NCBI GenBank assembly: GCA_963693305.1
Contig: OY855915.1
Location: forward strand, 14,169,840 to 14,233,839
Source of the DNA: Meandrina meandrites
Taxonomy: Eukaryota > Cnidaria > Anthozoa > Scleractinia > Meandrinidae
Direction: 5' to 3'
DNA length: 64,000 bases
How positions within the stretch are numbered: position 1 is the first letter of the stretch; each line of letters opens with the position of its first letter. Shown in pieces: positions 10,690-22,530 of this stretch. The notes under the pieces were generated by a model. That model saw only the letters and a program-made list of their open reading frames with translations. It was not told where the DNA came from and did no database searches. A program made the translations under genes and the position numbers.

Positions 10690-12335
10690 CCTTTGAGCAG
10701 ACATGGCTGGCCAGTCTTTCCTGGTTGATGTGACTGTTGTTAGCTACTTGTTCATAATGATGTGTTAGTTCATCACTTGATACTTTTCCTGAATGCATGG
10801 AAGATTATGTTTCATCACATCCAGAACATCCTTGCGCCGTAGCTCCTGCAAGAGATCCACTTAAACATCCTGAACTGAATGCCAGGGGGATGGAAAAGCC
10901 TCTGAAGTGAAGAAAAGATCACCTGCCACGACTCACTCTCTACCCTGTCTGTGTCTGTTTATGACCTGGAACAGGTAACATGATTTCTACTGAGCATGGA
11001 ATGCAATCTTTCCTCAATTTTCAACAGGCAATCAAAAGCTGACTTTCATCCATGCGAGATGCGTCATCTAAATATCAAAAGAAATAACTGTTGTTACAAA
11101 GGTTGCTGATCTTTTTTCTACAACAGAATCCTGATCTTGGCTGCCACAACACCATGTGTTAACTACATTACTACCAGAGGATTGTCCTTTGTTGCAGGTT
11201 CTTGAATCAACCAGACTGTACAACCAGACTTAAGAGGCACTATTCCCTAATCCCCCCTCTGCATTGTACAATCCATCATTGCTCTAGTCACAGCCTGCCA
11301 GTCCACACTTCCACCCATCTGTTGTGTAACTGTCTGTAAGAAGTGCAGGTTAACCAGTGTTCTTTCCCCTCCCTCACTTGAAAGTTTTGTCGGTACATCC
11401 AGTGGCAGGAGTTAAACTTTTATGGTAAAAGGTTTGTTTTTCACAAGGCGATAAATCCTTCTTCCAGTCTTGGTGGCTCGGAATGAGAACACTCTGGTGA
11501 CCATTTTACTGGCTGCAAAGCAGGGACGTCTGTTTCATTCCTGGGAAAGCGAGAAGCCGGATGACTGAACAGCGCTGGTGCTTTACTCTAGTTTCTGTAG
11601 TATGAAGTGCCTGGGAGCATCGCTACACTCTCTCGATGGGAAGCTAGTCTATTGCAGGTTACCCCTAGTTTTTTGTTAAGACGCCCAAACAATTGGTTAG
11701 TACCATCTCCACTCCAAGGTGGAGGGATGCACTGCGAGAGTGGTGTCTTGCCCATGAACTCGACACAATGACTCTAGCCAGGGCCCAATTTCAGACCAGC
11801 CGAACAGCCACTTATCATTTGGTCACTGTTTCCCCCACACTGGCTACAAACTGAGTCTTCCTTGACTGTTAAGTGGTGACACTTTTACATCACGAAGAGT
11901 TTTTCTCCCATCTCGTCCAACAACTCAACACAAGAACACTGGACACAATGTGTTTGGATCTTACAATCTGCACTCCAACATGTTACATGAAACCATCAGA
12001 GCACTGTGTCTCCTGCACAAGTGAGGGTTTACAGAGTTTACAGGCACCGTCAATACTCCTAGGTGGAGAAGGGATTGTTAGAGTAGAGGGTCTTGCCAAG
12101 GAACACAACATGACGACTCTGGTGAGGGCTCAACCCCAGACTGACCCATCAGGAGTCAAATCCACAAACCATTAGGTCACAGCACCCCACAAACTGACTA
12201 TAAAGTGGGTGTTTACTGATGGAGAAGTGCTGCAACCTTGGAGCCTTTAAGTTTTAATGTAAACATAAAAATTCTCCATACTGCTCTGTCTACATTTCTT
12301 TCAGAACTAATTAGAAGAATTTCAACGGTGATCAT
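10687..12335 (-). repeat. right arm of the 3.4-kb imperfect palindrome
   Basis: Reverse complement of the left arm, starting AAACCTTTGAGCAG at the centre and ending near GGTGATCATTTGTGAAACC. The similarity is clearest to about 12,250 and weaker beyond. A B-box-containing piece present in the left arm near 10,150 is missing here, so the arms have evolved independently since they were joined. Confidence 0.85.
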
Positions 12336-13621
12336 TTGTGAAACCAGCCACTAAACATTCGGTTACTCAACTGACCCGCACTGGCCTATAAATTGAGTAT
12401 TCCTTGTCTGCAGTGTTCACACTTTTAAATTAGAAAAAAAATCTTTTCTTAATATGTAAATGGTGTCTTGTCTAAGAAGTTAACACAACAACCCTGGGTA
12501 GGGATTGATTTTGAGCCATGCGTTTGTAGTCCAACATGTTGGATGTAACCCTTAGTCAATTGTGCCTTCTTCACAAGATGAGATTTTACCAAGTGAAAAG
12601 TGACATATCATATTTATATCATGATGGCATCAATCCATACATCTCTTTTGAGATATTTGAGCTTACTGGTTTCATGTTGTTGGTAGATACTAATGAACAG
12701 AGCTAACAATGAATAGACTTACATGTGGGATGTATTGTTCACAGTTAAGTTGTGTGGGTCACCCGATAAATGGATTTATGCTGAAACATTTCAGGTTATA
12801 TCTTCCACATGACAGAAGGCTTCTTTGAGAGTTAAAATCTAAACACCTGAAACAGGAAACAGTCTAGCAGGAAGACTACATGAAACCGATCTTTGTTAGT
12901 TTGTTAACCCACGTCAGATCATGTGTTACACTGGACATTGCTACCGGTATTTGCTTTAAGTTTTCAATCACATTCACTTGTACATGAATGAATGATTTGC
13001 AGTTATATAAAGGCCGGCCGGGGCAATTTTCCAGGAAGTGCCACGTATTAATGTCTTTAAATTTGGGGAACTACAGTGGACATGTAACATTGTGAAGGTA
13101 AATAAATCTATTTATTGATCTCTGTTATTGGTAACCAACCCAAATAGGTAATAAAGTTATATAGATTTAGCCAAACCTAAAAGTGGAGCTCCACATATAC
13201 ATTTTTTGCTGGTTCTTAATAACTTGTAGAAATACTCTCATTGATAGTACTGTCATTCAAGTTGTTAGGCAACTACTCAGGAAAGATTCCATAGTCTAAA
13301 TTGATCGTCAACTCCAATTGCAGAAATTCCCTTGAAAAATCCTGTTAGAACAAAAAATAAAGGACTAGAGCTAGTGATCCAATAGAAAACCAATATCTGG
13401 TCAGGGGCCAACTTCAATAAAACACGTGATCTCGGTACAATGTTTTTAAGTTCACCAATGATTGTATGTATACTGGAAGTTCCTGTCATTTCATTATATT
13501 ATGGTGAAGTCAATGACCAATTGTAATGGCTTTTCACAGAATTCAGTTGTGACATCTGCACTTCTACGTTTGATTTAAAACTAGATAAAAGCAGAACGTG
13601 CTCACATTTTGTTTTCAATTT
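12336..13621. other. non-coding stretch with a SINE remnant
   Basis: Around 12,470-12,560 is another degraded copy of the tRNA-SINE-like repeat family found in the palindrome arms, on the minus strand. The remainder holds no supported feature. Confidence 0.4.
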
Positions 13622-14253
13622 CAGGGTTCAAAATAGCAGCCGGCTGTCGGCGGTAGCCGGCACTTTGACGACACTTGCCGGCTACTTTTTACCGAAGAAA
13701 TATAAAATATCATGCCTTGATCGGTCAACTGAAATCAAAGTTGCTGTAAGTTGAAGGAAACATTTTATATCAGACAATAAAGCAGCTACAGGGCTAGAAA
13801 GTGCGACTCACTGGTGGCTAACGCGACCAAACTTTCATCTTTGGCGACTAAAACTTCTGGTTTTGCGGTTTAGTCGCCAATGTGGCAACTTCATTTCTGT
13901 GTTAAGATGAATAACGGGCCGCCCCACCTTCTCGGGTATTGTGTCCCTCCAGAAAATTATATTGGAAGATCTTATTTACTTCTCAAACATTCAAAGTAAG
14001 AAAAGAAGTCAAATTGCTCCAATCCATTCTTTTGCTTTGCCGTAAAATATTTTCAGTTCAGAAAACTTGCAAATGGCCGACTGTATTTGAAATCGCCCCA
14101 GAATGCATTGCAAGCCTATGGGTACGTCATGTATGCATATGGATTGTGTCCCTTGAAAACGCATGGCTCTAGCTTAACAGCCGGGAAAAAAATGAGCCTT
14201 GACAAAAAAGCTGACAAATTCAGGCTAAAAACGAAATTTTATTTTGAACCCTG
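13622..14253. mobile_element. 0.63-kb DNA transposon with CAGGGTTCAAAATA ends and AATTT target duplication
   Basis: The left end CAGGGTTCAAAATA (13622) and right end TATTTTGAACCCTG (14240-14253) are exact inverted repeats of 14 bp. Direct repeats AATTT flank both sides (13617-13621 and 14254-14258). Internal sequence includes GCCGGCTGTCGGCGGTAGCC and a small hairpin around TAGTCGCC. There is no transposase frame, so it is non-autonomous. Short CAGGG ends and a 5-bp duplication link it to the element at 3785-4803. Confidence 0.7.
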
Positions 14254-17200
14254 AATTTAGCACTCTAAGAGCATTGTATGTGATGTAAACAACATGTGTG
14301 TGATGCGCAATGAATGGTCATTGGTAAGAAAAAGTTCTTAACATAGGAAATAAATCAGAAAAATAGGAACTAGAAGTAGCCAAGTAAAGTATGTGTACAA
14401 CCTTCAAAGTGAACGTTTCTAAATTGAGATGACAGAAGAAAGTGGGGGACCAGAAGAGGTAAAACAAATCACATGCCTCTTTTCTACAAATGTGGCTGTC
14501 TTTCTTGAGCAAAATAGGAGTCAAACTGTAAGAATGGTTTAAAGCCTCTTAATTGTTTCAATGCTTTACTATTTTTAGTGTGAATTCAATTTCTTTCTAT
14601 TTATTTCCGTATAAGTGTTTGAGTTTCTTTACTGAGCGAGAATTTTTCCAGGCAATAGACAACATAAGGGAAATTTCAGTACATTACCATAGCGAGCCAT
14701 GAGTCACTCAAACCTGGCAGATTTGTTACTCAAGTGGCTGCTTTTCAAAATTCTTTACTTTGGTGTTCCATGCAGTTCAATTCGAGAGTTGGTAAGCATT
14801 AACTGTCCAGTTTAAAGCTTTCCAGGTTTTTGTTAGTTTTAAGTTGTTGTTTTCACGTCCTGTTACATCTCACCCTAAACAGAATTTTACAGTAAAAAAC
14901 TCTAAGGGCAAGAATTCGTTCAGTGAAATACATATTTTGTAGAAGAGGAAAAAGTCTTGGCTTTGAAACTGTTGAAATAATTTATCTTCAGGGCTGTCAC
15001 TTGTGTTTGAAGTATTATGAAAAAATAGCAATCAGGATGAATAACTATGAAAGCCATCAGAGAAGACAGAGAAAATACCCTGCCCTACCCTACCCCCAAC
15101 CCTTGTAATAAAGAGTTTTATGAAACTATACCTTTCAAATAGCTTTCTAATCTTGTAATGGTGTTTAGTTGTATGTTATTAATGCAGAAATGGACAACAC
15201 CTGCACAGTGTTCTTTGAAGTATTTTAACACAGGCACAATCCACAAGAAAGTTTGAGAAACAAGTGCACAGGATGGTGTAGCCAAGGACAATGTAAAGGT
15301 GTAGCCAATGAAGAAACTGTGGTCTGCTTCAGGTAGAGTCCATGCAAAACTACATTTAAAAGGTTCTTAAACTTTGACACAAGGGCACAAAAAATATATT
15401 TGTCATCCATTTATCTTTGTCAAAATTGTGACAATATAAAAATGCTTTTAGCATCTCCTTTGACTGGAAACTTCCCATAATGGCTTCAAAAATTGTGAAG
15501 GGAGGCGTGAAAGTGCCTCAACTTGTATGAAAAGCTTGTGGATCCTGTACCTTTAAATTTAATTGCAATTATGCAGCTGAATTCGTACAAAATATTGGGT
15601 CAAATATTAATTTCACAAGTAGTTCATTTTTTTCATGTTTTCACCCAAATTCACATTGTTTTCAGCTTGGAGAAGTGATTGAAAGGTAAAAAAAACCTAT
15701 AAAACCTTAAGATTGTTTCATTTTAGATTTTTTATCTTGAAAACATGTTATTTGTCTGAAGAGAAGTGGGCACACCAAGGACTACTAGATGGCGATTTTC
15801 ACTGATAACCGTGGCTTGCAGAGAACACTGTGGAGAACAAATGTGGTAGGTGTACGTGTCAGCGAGAACAGCCAATTATTTGCATGTTTTCAATAAAATA
15901 ATTATTCCACTCGCGCTTGTTGAATATGAGACGGTTATAGCCAACTTGACGCTACCTGCCTTGTTGGCTATCTACCATCCCATATCCAACATGAGCTTGT
16001 GGAATAATTGTAAATTATTCACAAAATTGTCATGTTGCCCATATATGGTCAGAAAGTCACTGCTGTTCATCATCTGTACATTGCAGATATGCTGCCATAT
16101 AGCTGGTTGCCACAATTTGCCTGAGTATTGCAAAGAACTGCTAAACCACGGTAGTTTTAGCTGTAAAAGGTTTTTCATTGGCAATTAGTTCAATAATAAA
16201 ACAATTATCCTGATCAGTCTTGCAGAATATCTGCTGATTTTAAGTATCAAGCGATATACTGCATGATTTGTTAAATATTGACTAACACATCCAAAATGCA
16301 TGTGTTAGCAAATATTGTTTACATTGATGCAAAAGTCTTCTTTTTTGGCTTGTCATTAAGGTCATTTGCTGAAATATAGCTGTAGAACTAAACATAGATT
16401 TTAAATCAAACTTTGCCTATTGGTTGACTACCTTGAGGCAACGTATATTTTGTAATGAAATTTGTTTAGGAGCAGGAAGACATTGTATTATATAATGCAT
16501 AATTCCTTACATTTGTATTTAAACTCTTTACTTTATTCCTTATGAGAGCAAAAACAGGAGAATAAAAAACCTATGCAACAATCCAACAGAACAGCACAAA
16601 AGAGAACATGATACTCCTAGACTCAAAACTTTCAAAATTGGGTGAGGATATTGTCCAGTGTTGGTTAGATATAAAACTCCACTTACAAATGTAACAACAA
16701 AGATATAAAATATCCAGTAAGTTTGACATATAAATTTATGAAAAGACAAAGCTGTAATAAAAATAATTTAGTAAAGGTAATGAAGAAGAGATATTATTTT
16801 GTAAAGCATATACATGCGAAAATAGTCGTAATCAGTTGACGCTTCGGCATCATCTTGACGCAAAAGACTAAAATAAAATCAAATATACAATGTTGTTAAA
16901 AAATTCCTAAACTTGCATAAAGCAAAAAATCCTAGGTGAGTACTTTTGCACGGACAGAGTCTGTTTGCACATTAACGAATGGTCGCAACTTGCAGATGAA
17001 ATGCATCTCTTTGATTAGGCCATCCATTTTGTTTTTAGAGATGCGGGCAGTTGAACATTGTGATCGTCCATGTAGTGCTTGTAAATAGACGACAATTTTT
17101 ATTTATGTCCATCAACACATTGGTGCAAGTGGCCCTGTATGTAAACAACATAGCCCGCATCGCTCAGGCCACATTGAAATTTGTAAACTAAACATTGATG

Positions 17201-17275
17201 GGCTTGATTTCTTGCAATTTGAGGTCTTCTTGTTATTTTATTTAATTACCGTTTAGGGCGCCCATCCTTTTTTAT
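14254..17275. other. non-coding stretch, no supported gene
   Basis: Three kilobases of AT-rich sequence. The open frames here (the longest is 112 codons at 15850-16188) show no recognisable domain. A GAGGATATTGTCCAGTGTTGG segment near 16,645 recurs in inverted form near 28,985, which suggests an unclassified dispersed repeat. Confidence 0.4.
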
Positions 17276-17666
17276 AAAAGTCTTATCATGCCCTTATTCA
17301 AGTACGCTGATGTAGTTTGGGGTGACAAGGATAATGTAACTTTAATGTCTAGCCTACAAGTTTTGCAAAATAAGGCGGCTTTAGATCGACCACTGTATTC
17401 ATCTGCGTCGCATGCATTAGCGACTCTTGGATGATACCATTAGAGAAAAGGCGTTTCCAGCAAAGATGTGTGCATGTCTACAAATGTCTAAATGGACTTA
17501 TAAATCATGAATTGACTTTAGTGACACAACAACATCAACATAATTATAACACCAGAAATTAAGTCAATCTCAGACTCCCCTGCGTCAAGAGAAATTGGGG
17601 AAAACAGAGAACCGCCTATCACACAGTTAATGATTTTAATTCTCTTAGCCAGACTATACGAGACTG
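17276..17666 (+). pseudogene. LINE ORF2 3' fragment C
   Basis: The plus strand encodes KSLIMPLFKYADVVWGDK, then LQVLQNKAALDRPLYSS, and in a shifted frame LEKRRFQQRCVHVYKCLNGL. This succession is typical of the region C-terminal to the reverse transcriptase in CR1/jockey-type LINE proteins. It contains a TGA and a TAG after LATLG, a frameshift near 17,440 and another stop near 17,553. It is a dead fragment unrelated in sequence to fragments A and B. Confidence 0.65.
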
Positions 17667-17968
17667 ACAATATAAATACCGGTATTTTGAAGTAACAGGT
17701 TTTTAATTTCTTAATTTAAGTGTTAATAAAATTCTTATTTTTTGTCCTCTTAAGTTTTAACATATTTTTAACTCAGTGTAGATAATTTTAGTTTTCAGTT
17801 TTAATCTTCAAGGTGCTTTTTGAAAACCAGTTATGTGTGAAAAAGTCTCCTCATTAAAGATTATTATTATTTATTTCCAGCTGACAAAAACCTGCTGGAT
17901 TACAGTCTTGGTCTCTAAGCCTAGGTTGTTAAGAGGCTGTTTAACAATGTTTGCTTAGTCTTAGCCTT

Positions 17969-18898
17969 TTAGAGGAGGAATGACTCGAGCCATGCTGGTT
18001 TTCTCCTGTAGCAAGGGAGTGTGCTGCTGGTCAGATAATCAATGAAGCCCTTGACAGCTGAGTTGAATAAGTGCTGAGGGTATTTAAGTTTTGAGAACAC
18101 ATCCTTTAACCAATCACATTCCTGTGAAAAATAGGACCAATCAGACGACAGCCAGTAAGCTCGATACAACATGGTGGTAATTAGGCAGCACTTGTATCGA
18201 CTATCGACATGGTTTTGGTAATGAACGAAGAGTCCGTGTTTGTTGGCTTGGTGTAAACTCCGGTCTCAATTCTTGGCGCTACGTTTATTAGCTCAACACC
18301 AACAAAAGGTATAAAGGAATTACTCTCAACATCCATTGTAAATTTTACAGAGGAGTGGCAGTTATGGAGGGTGTCCAAAAAACTGTCAGCTGAAGCCTTG
18401 TTTGGCATAACGTACATATCAACGATAGAAATAGGACACCTTGCCATCCTGATTGTGTTTTTCTTTGATGGAGCACGTGAATATGTTTGCTAGTAGGGGT
18501 GCAACAGGGGATCCCATTGCAGCCTCATCCGTCTGTTCATAAAGATTCCCATCAAACTGAAAGAGTTGCCTTTTGGTTGCTGCTCTCAGTAAGTTGACTA
18601 GCTGAGATCTTGAGAGGTTCAGTTCATGGGTCTTATTGAACCAATGATCAGTGAATGCCCTGTCAGCCAATATTGAGATGGTCTCCTCCAAAGGCACATA
18701 AGTAAACAGCAAAGTTATGTCGTATGACACCAGGATATCACCATTGTTGATCACCAGGTCTTGTATTTCATTAAGGAACTGATAGGTTTCAGTTACATTG
18801 TACTGATTGATCTGATCATCCAGCCATTTGCCCAAAGCATAATTATAGGTGTGTGTGGCCAAGAGGATTGGGCACATAGCAAGGTTTTCTTTGTGCAT
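17969..18898 (-). pseudogene. Penelope-like element reverse transcriptase remnant
   Basis: Three adjoining minus-strand frames together read as one reverse transcriptase. The first holds VSYDITLLFTYVPLEETI (fingers/palm motif) and AAMGSPVAPLLANIF (the conserved primer-grip region motif). The second begins in the catalytic loop and continues MPNKASADSFLDTLHNC. The third holds LYRAYWLSSDWSYF. The pattern fits Penelope-like rather than LTR or LINE enzymes. The YVDD catalytic box near 18,430 is destroyed by a frameshift and substitution (only VDMY is readable). No GIY-YIG endonuclease follows. The copy is inactive. Confidence 0.6.
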
Positions 18899-19399
18899 CT
18901 TTGGTAATCATTATGGGACATCCTTGATTAACATACTGTATGCTTCATATTGTTTATTGCCATCTTGTATGGAATTGAATATCTGTCTTGTTTTAAAGTA
19001 CATGTCATCTGAAGCGGTCAATATGTTCATCTATGACATAACAATTAGAAGTGTTGATCTAATTACATGTCAGTGAATGCCATTAAAAGCTATTGGCTTA
19101 CAGAAGCAAGCAACTAAAATAAAAACAATTTAATAAGGCAATATAGGTAAAGTGAATAATGTAGCAAATATAAGTAAAAGAAATAAGTGTTCAATCCTAA
19201 TACCCAGGTAAAAAGAGAAGCTACTGTATAAACTGTATAGCTTAGTTTTCCATGAAAAACTCAACTTATCATCGGAAAGTTGTAATATCCTTTGTATTGT
19301 AATTTATTTAAATTTCCTTAGTTGTATAAACGAAACCCACCACTTCCTTTTTCCTTGGATTCTATTTTTTATGTTTGTTAATTTTACTTTTATTGTATT
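18899..19399. other. non-coding stretch, nothing recognised
   Basis: AT-rich sequence between the Penelope-like remnant and the duplication mosaic. No supported frame or repeat. Confidence 0.4.
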
Positions 19400-21378
19400 C
19401 CTAGAAGTGTGAACATTTCGATAACTTTCTTTGTGTCAAACAATCAAGCAGTTTTTTGATGGAGGGAAGCCCCTTCATTGGTGTACTAAAGGACAGCTGA
19501 AAATGATCAGTCAAGTTGGTATTTTGTGTATTGTGGTTCTTGAGAAGGAAAATTTGACTGCCCTAACTTGCTGATGTTTATTGTGGTCAGTAACTGTTGG
19601 TGAAGCTTTATCTTTCCAGCAGTGTGGCTACCTGGCTGACAGACAGTGTGTTCTTCACTTGAAAGAATTGATAAGAAAACAAACTTTAACATTATTGACA
19701 TGTCACGGAATGCCATAAAATTATTCTGTGAGATTTTCAAGAGATTGTGCTCATGGGCACCTGTCTGTAGAAAAAGACCATGGCAGCAGAACATTTGTGG
19801 TATAGTTAAAAAGTATTGGTTGTTTTGCATATGAAATCAACATCGGGTTGTAGTGTGGGTGACAAGTAATGATTTGTCTTGCCCTTAAAAAGTAATAAAT
19901 ACTTGTGATCAAGGACAGGCAATAAAAGGAACTACAGCATAACAAGCAGACAAAAACAGATACTATAAACGATTTGCACTAAGGGAACTTGGGAAAGTCA
20001 TCTGAGATAAAAATGAGCCAACATTCCAGACATGTTGTTTACTGCTGAGACTTTCCTTTGCTGAATACAATTACAGTGCATATGCTTCATGTAACAAGAT
20101 GACAGCAACAGCTCGAACTGGGGTCTCAAAAATATTGATCCCAGAATGATATTTTTGTTATCCCGTTGCCTGCCAAAAATTAAGGTGCGAGATGAAAGAA
20201 TGTTATATCCCAGTCTTGTCTTTGGATATATTGAAAGGGGAATTATAATTGCCATTGTCCAAGGTGGTAGAGGCTATATTTCTGGTTTGTTTGTGGGCAA
20301 CTACTCCGATCTTGGAAGAAAATTTTATGTCAGTAGACAAGTGATAAAGACCTAGCATCTGATTGGAATGTATTGAATTTCTGAAGAGGATGGCTTATTA
20401 AAGATATTAAAGATTTGCAATGTTTTAGCTTTCATTTTGTTGGTTTTTTCCTTCAACAACAAAAAACAAAATTCCTTAATTTGTTATGCTGGCTAATGAC
20501 TGATACAGTCACAATAGAAAGGGAAGTCACCAGAACATCCCATGGTCTGACCAGGACCTCATGCATGTTCACAGTCTGTCGCCTTAGCAGTGGCAGCCAT
20601 GGGCAGCTATTTTGTCCTTGTTAGGTTCCATCAGCATGACATAGCTGTCAGGCATGAGGAAGACCCAAATGTCCTGTACACCTGCCCTTTACTACCTTTA
20701 CTTTTCTCTCTGTCTATCCATGTAGCAAACTCCTTTTATAAACTCCTTTTGTAATAGCTCTAGGCATTTAAACAATGCTATCCTTTATAGGTCCAAATAG
20801 GAGGATCACTTATCGGCGTCAGTGGTAGAATTGTTTGAATATGAGCTAAATACAAAATCTCAATCCTCATTGGATGAGAGGGCTAAGTGTGGTGTCTTTG
20901 AGACGCATGCTCTTACTCACATATGAGTTAAAAACTATAGTGATACATAAAGCAAGAATTTGAAAAAAATGTAAATAAATAAACATACATAAAAGTTAAA
21001 ATATTATATTAATAGTAATTTGGTATCGTATTCGTCAAAAACAAATGTGACAAACAAAAGCAATCATTAAGTCTTTGAATGATTAGATGGCTTGTGACTC
21101 AGTAGAGAAAATGGCAGGCAATCATTGCAACATAGTAATGCTTAAAGTGAAATGCTCTTCTTTGTGGAAGAGTCAGTGGTTAATACAGCAAGATCTCCTT
21201 GATTGTTCCTTGTCACTGTGCATGGAACTTAACATGAGTCATTTTGTTTTGAAGTATACACTATATGTAGTTCCAAGTAGTTAACAAATACTTATAAAAT
21301 ATAAGAATTAAAAGTGTCAATTTATTGACGCATCAGCGAATGCCATATAATAATTCTTATCAAAAAGATTTAGTTGAT

Positions 21379-21898
21379 GGTCAGTTAATGAGACAGCACA
21401 ATTTGTTTGGTATAGTGAAAAAAAAGTTTGCTTTTCTTGTGAAGTGAAAAATATTGGTTTGTACTCCAGGTAACAAGAAACAAATTTTTAATATTTGTGA
21501 CTCTATACAGTCAACAAGATATCGGAAACATAAGAAAGCGGACATGAAACCTACACTGTAAACGATATTAAAGAAGGCAACTGGTAAACATCAGTGTCTT
21601 TAATGTAGTTTGCTAGTCTCTTACTCTATGCAGTTAATGGTCAGTTAATGAGACAGCACAATTTGTTTGGTATAGTGAAAAAAAAGTTTGCTTTTCTTGT
21701 GAAGTAAAACATATTGGTTTGTACTCCAGGTGACAAGAAACAAATTTTTAATATTTGTGACTCTATACAGTCAACAAGATATTGGAAACATAAGAAAGCG
21801 GACATGAAACCTACACTGTAAACGATATTAAAGAAGGCAACTGGTAAACATCAGTGTCTTTAATGTAGTTTGCTAGTCTCTTAGTCTATGCAGTTAAA
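21379..21898 (+). repeat. 260-bp tandem duplication
   Basis: GGTCAGTTAATGAGACAGCA starts at 21379 and again at 21639. The two 260-bp copies differ at only a handful of positions, so this duplication is far younger than the surrounding mosaic. Confidence 0.95.
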
Positions 21899-22133
21899 CC
21901 ACCATTCAGCCATTCTAACACATATGGTCAAAACTGTATGCTATTGACTGCCCCAAGCTTGTGACAGTTTCTGCTACTAGTTCATTTTCTAAATGCTGTC
22001 CAAAATATTTGAAATCCCAAAAGGCTTTTCTCTCCTTAATACAATTGCAATGCATATGCTTGGTGCCAAAAGGTGACACCAACAGCTGGCTCCAACTCAT
22101 CATCAAAGGAGATCACAGAGAATCCTGCCATCT

Positions 22134-22530
22134 TTCTTATCCTATCTTATCCTATCCTATCATATACTATCATATCGTATCCTATCCTATCCTATCCTAT
22201 CCTATCCTACCCCATCCCATTCCTTTCCTATCCTTTCCTATCCTATCCTATCCTATCCTATCCCATCCCATCCCATCCCATCCCATCCCATCCTATCCTA
22301 TCCTATCCTATCCCATCTTATCCTAGCCTAGCCTACCCTATCCTATCCTGTCTTGTCCTATCCTATACTATCCTATCCCATCCCATCCTTTCCCATCTTA
22401 GCCTATCCTTTCTTATCCTACTCCAGTTTATCCTATCCCATCCCATCCATCGTATCCTTTCGTATCATATCCTATCCCATCCCACTATTCTATACCTCTA
22501 CGATCTCATTCTATCCTAATCTATCCTATA
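22134..22530. repeat. (TCCTA)n pentanucleotide microsatellite
   Basis: About 400 bp of TCCTA/TCCCA units with single-base variants. It interrupts one copy of the duplication mosaic; the paralogous site near 26,590 lacks it, so it expanded after duplication. Long frames in it are repeat artefacts. Confidence 0.95.

Noticed and set aside
11873..12175. 100-residue plus-strand gene
   Set aside because: Lies wholly within the right palindrome arm in SINE-like sequence; the left arm does not preserve the frame.
22073..22519. 148-residue Pro/Ser/Ile/Leu-rich protein
   Set aside because: Entirely encoded by the TCCTA microsatellite.
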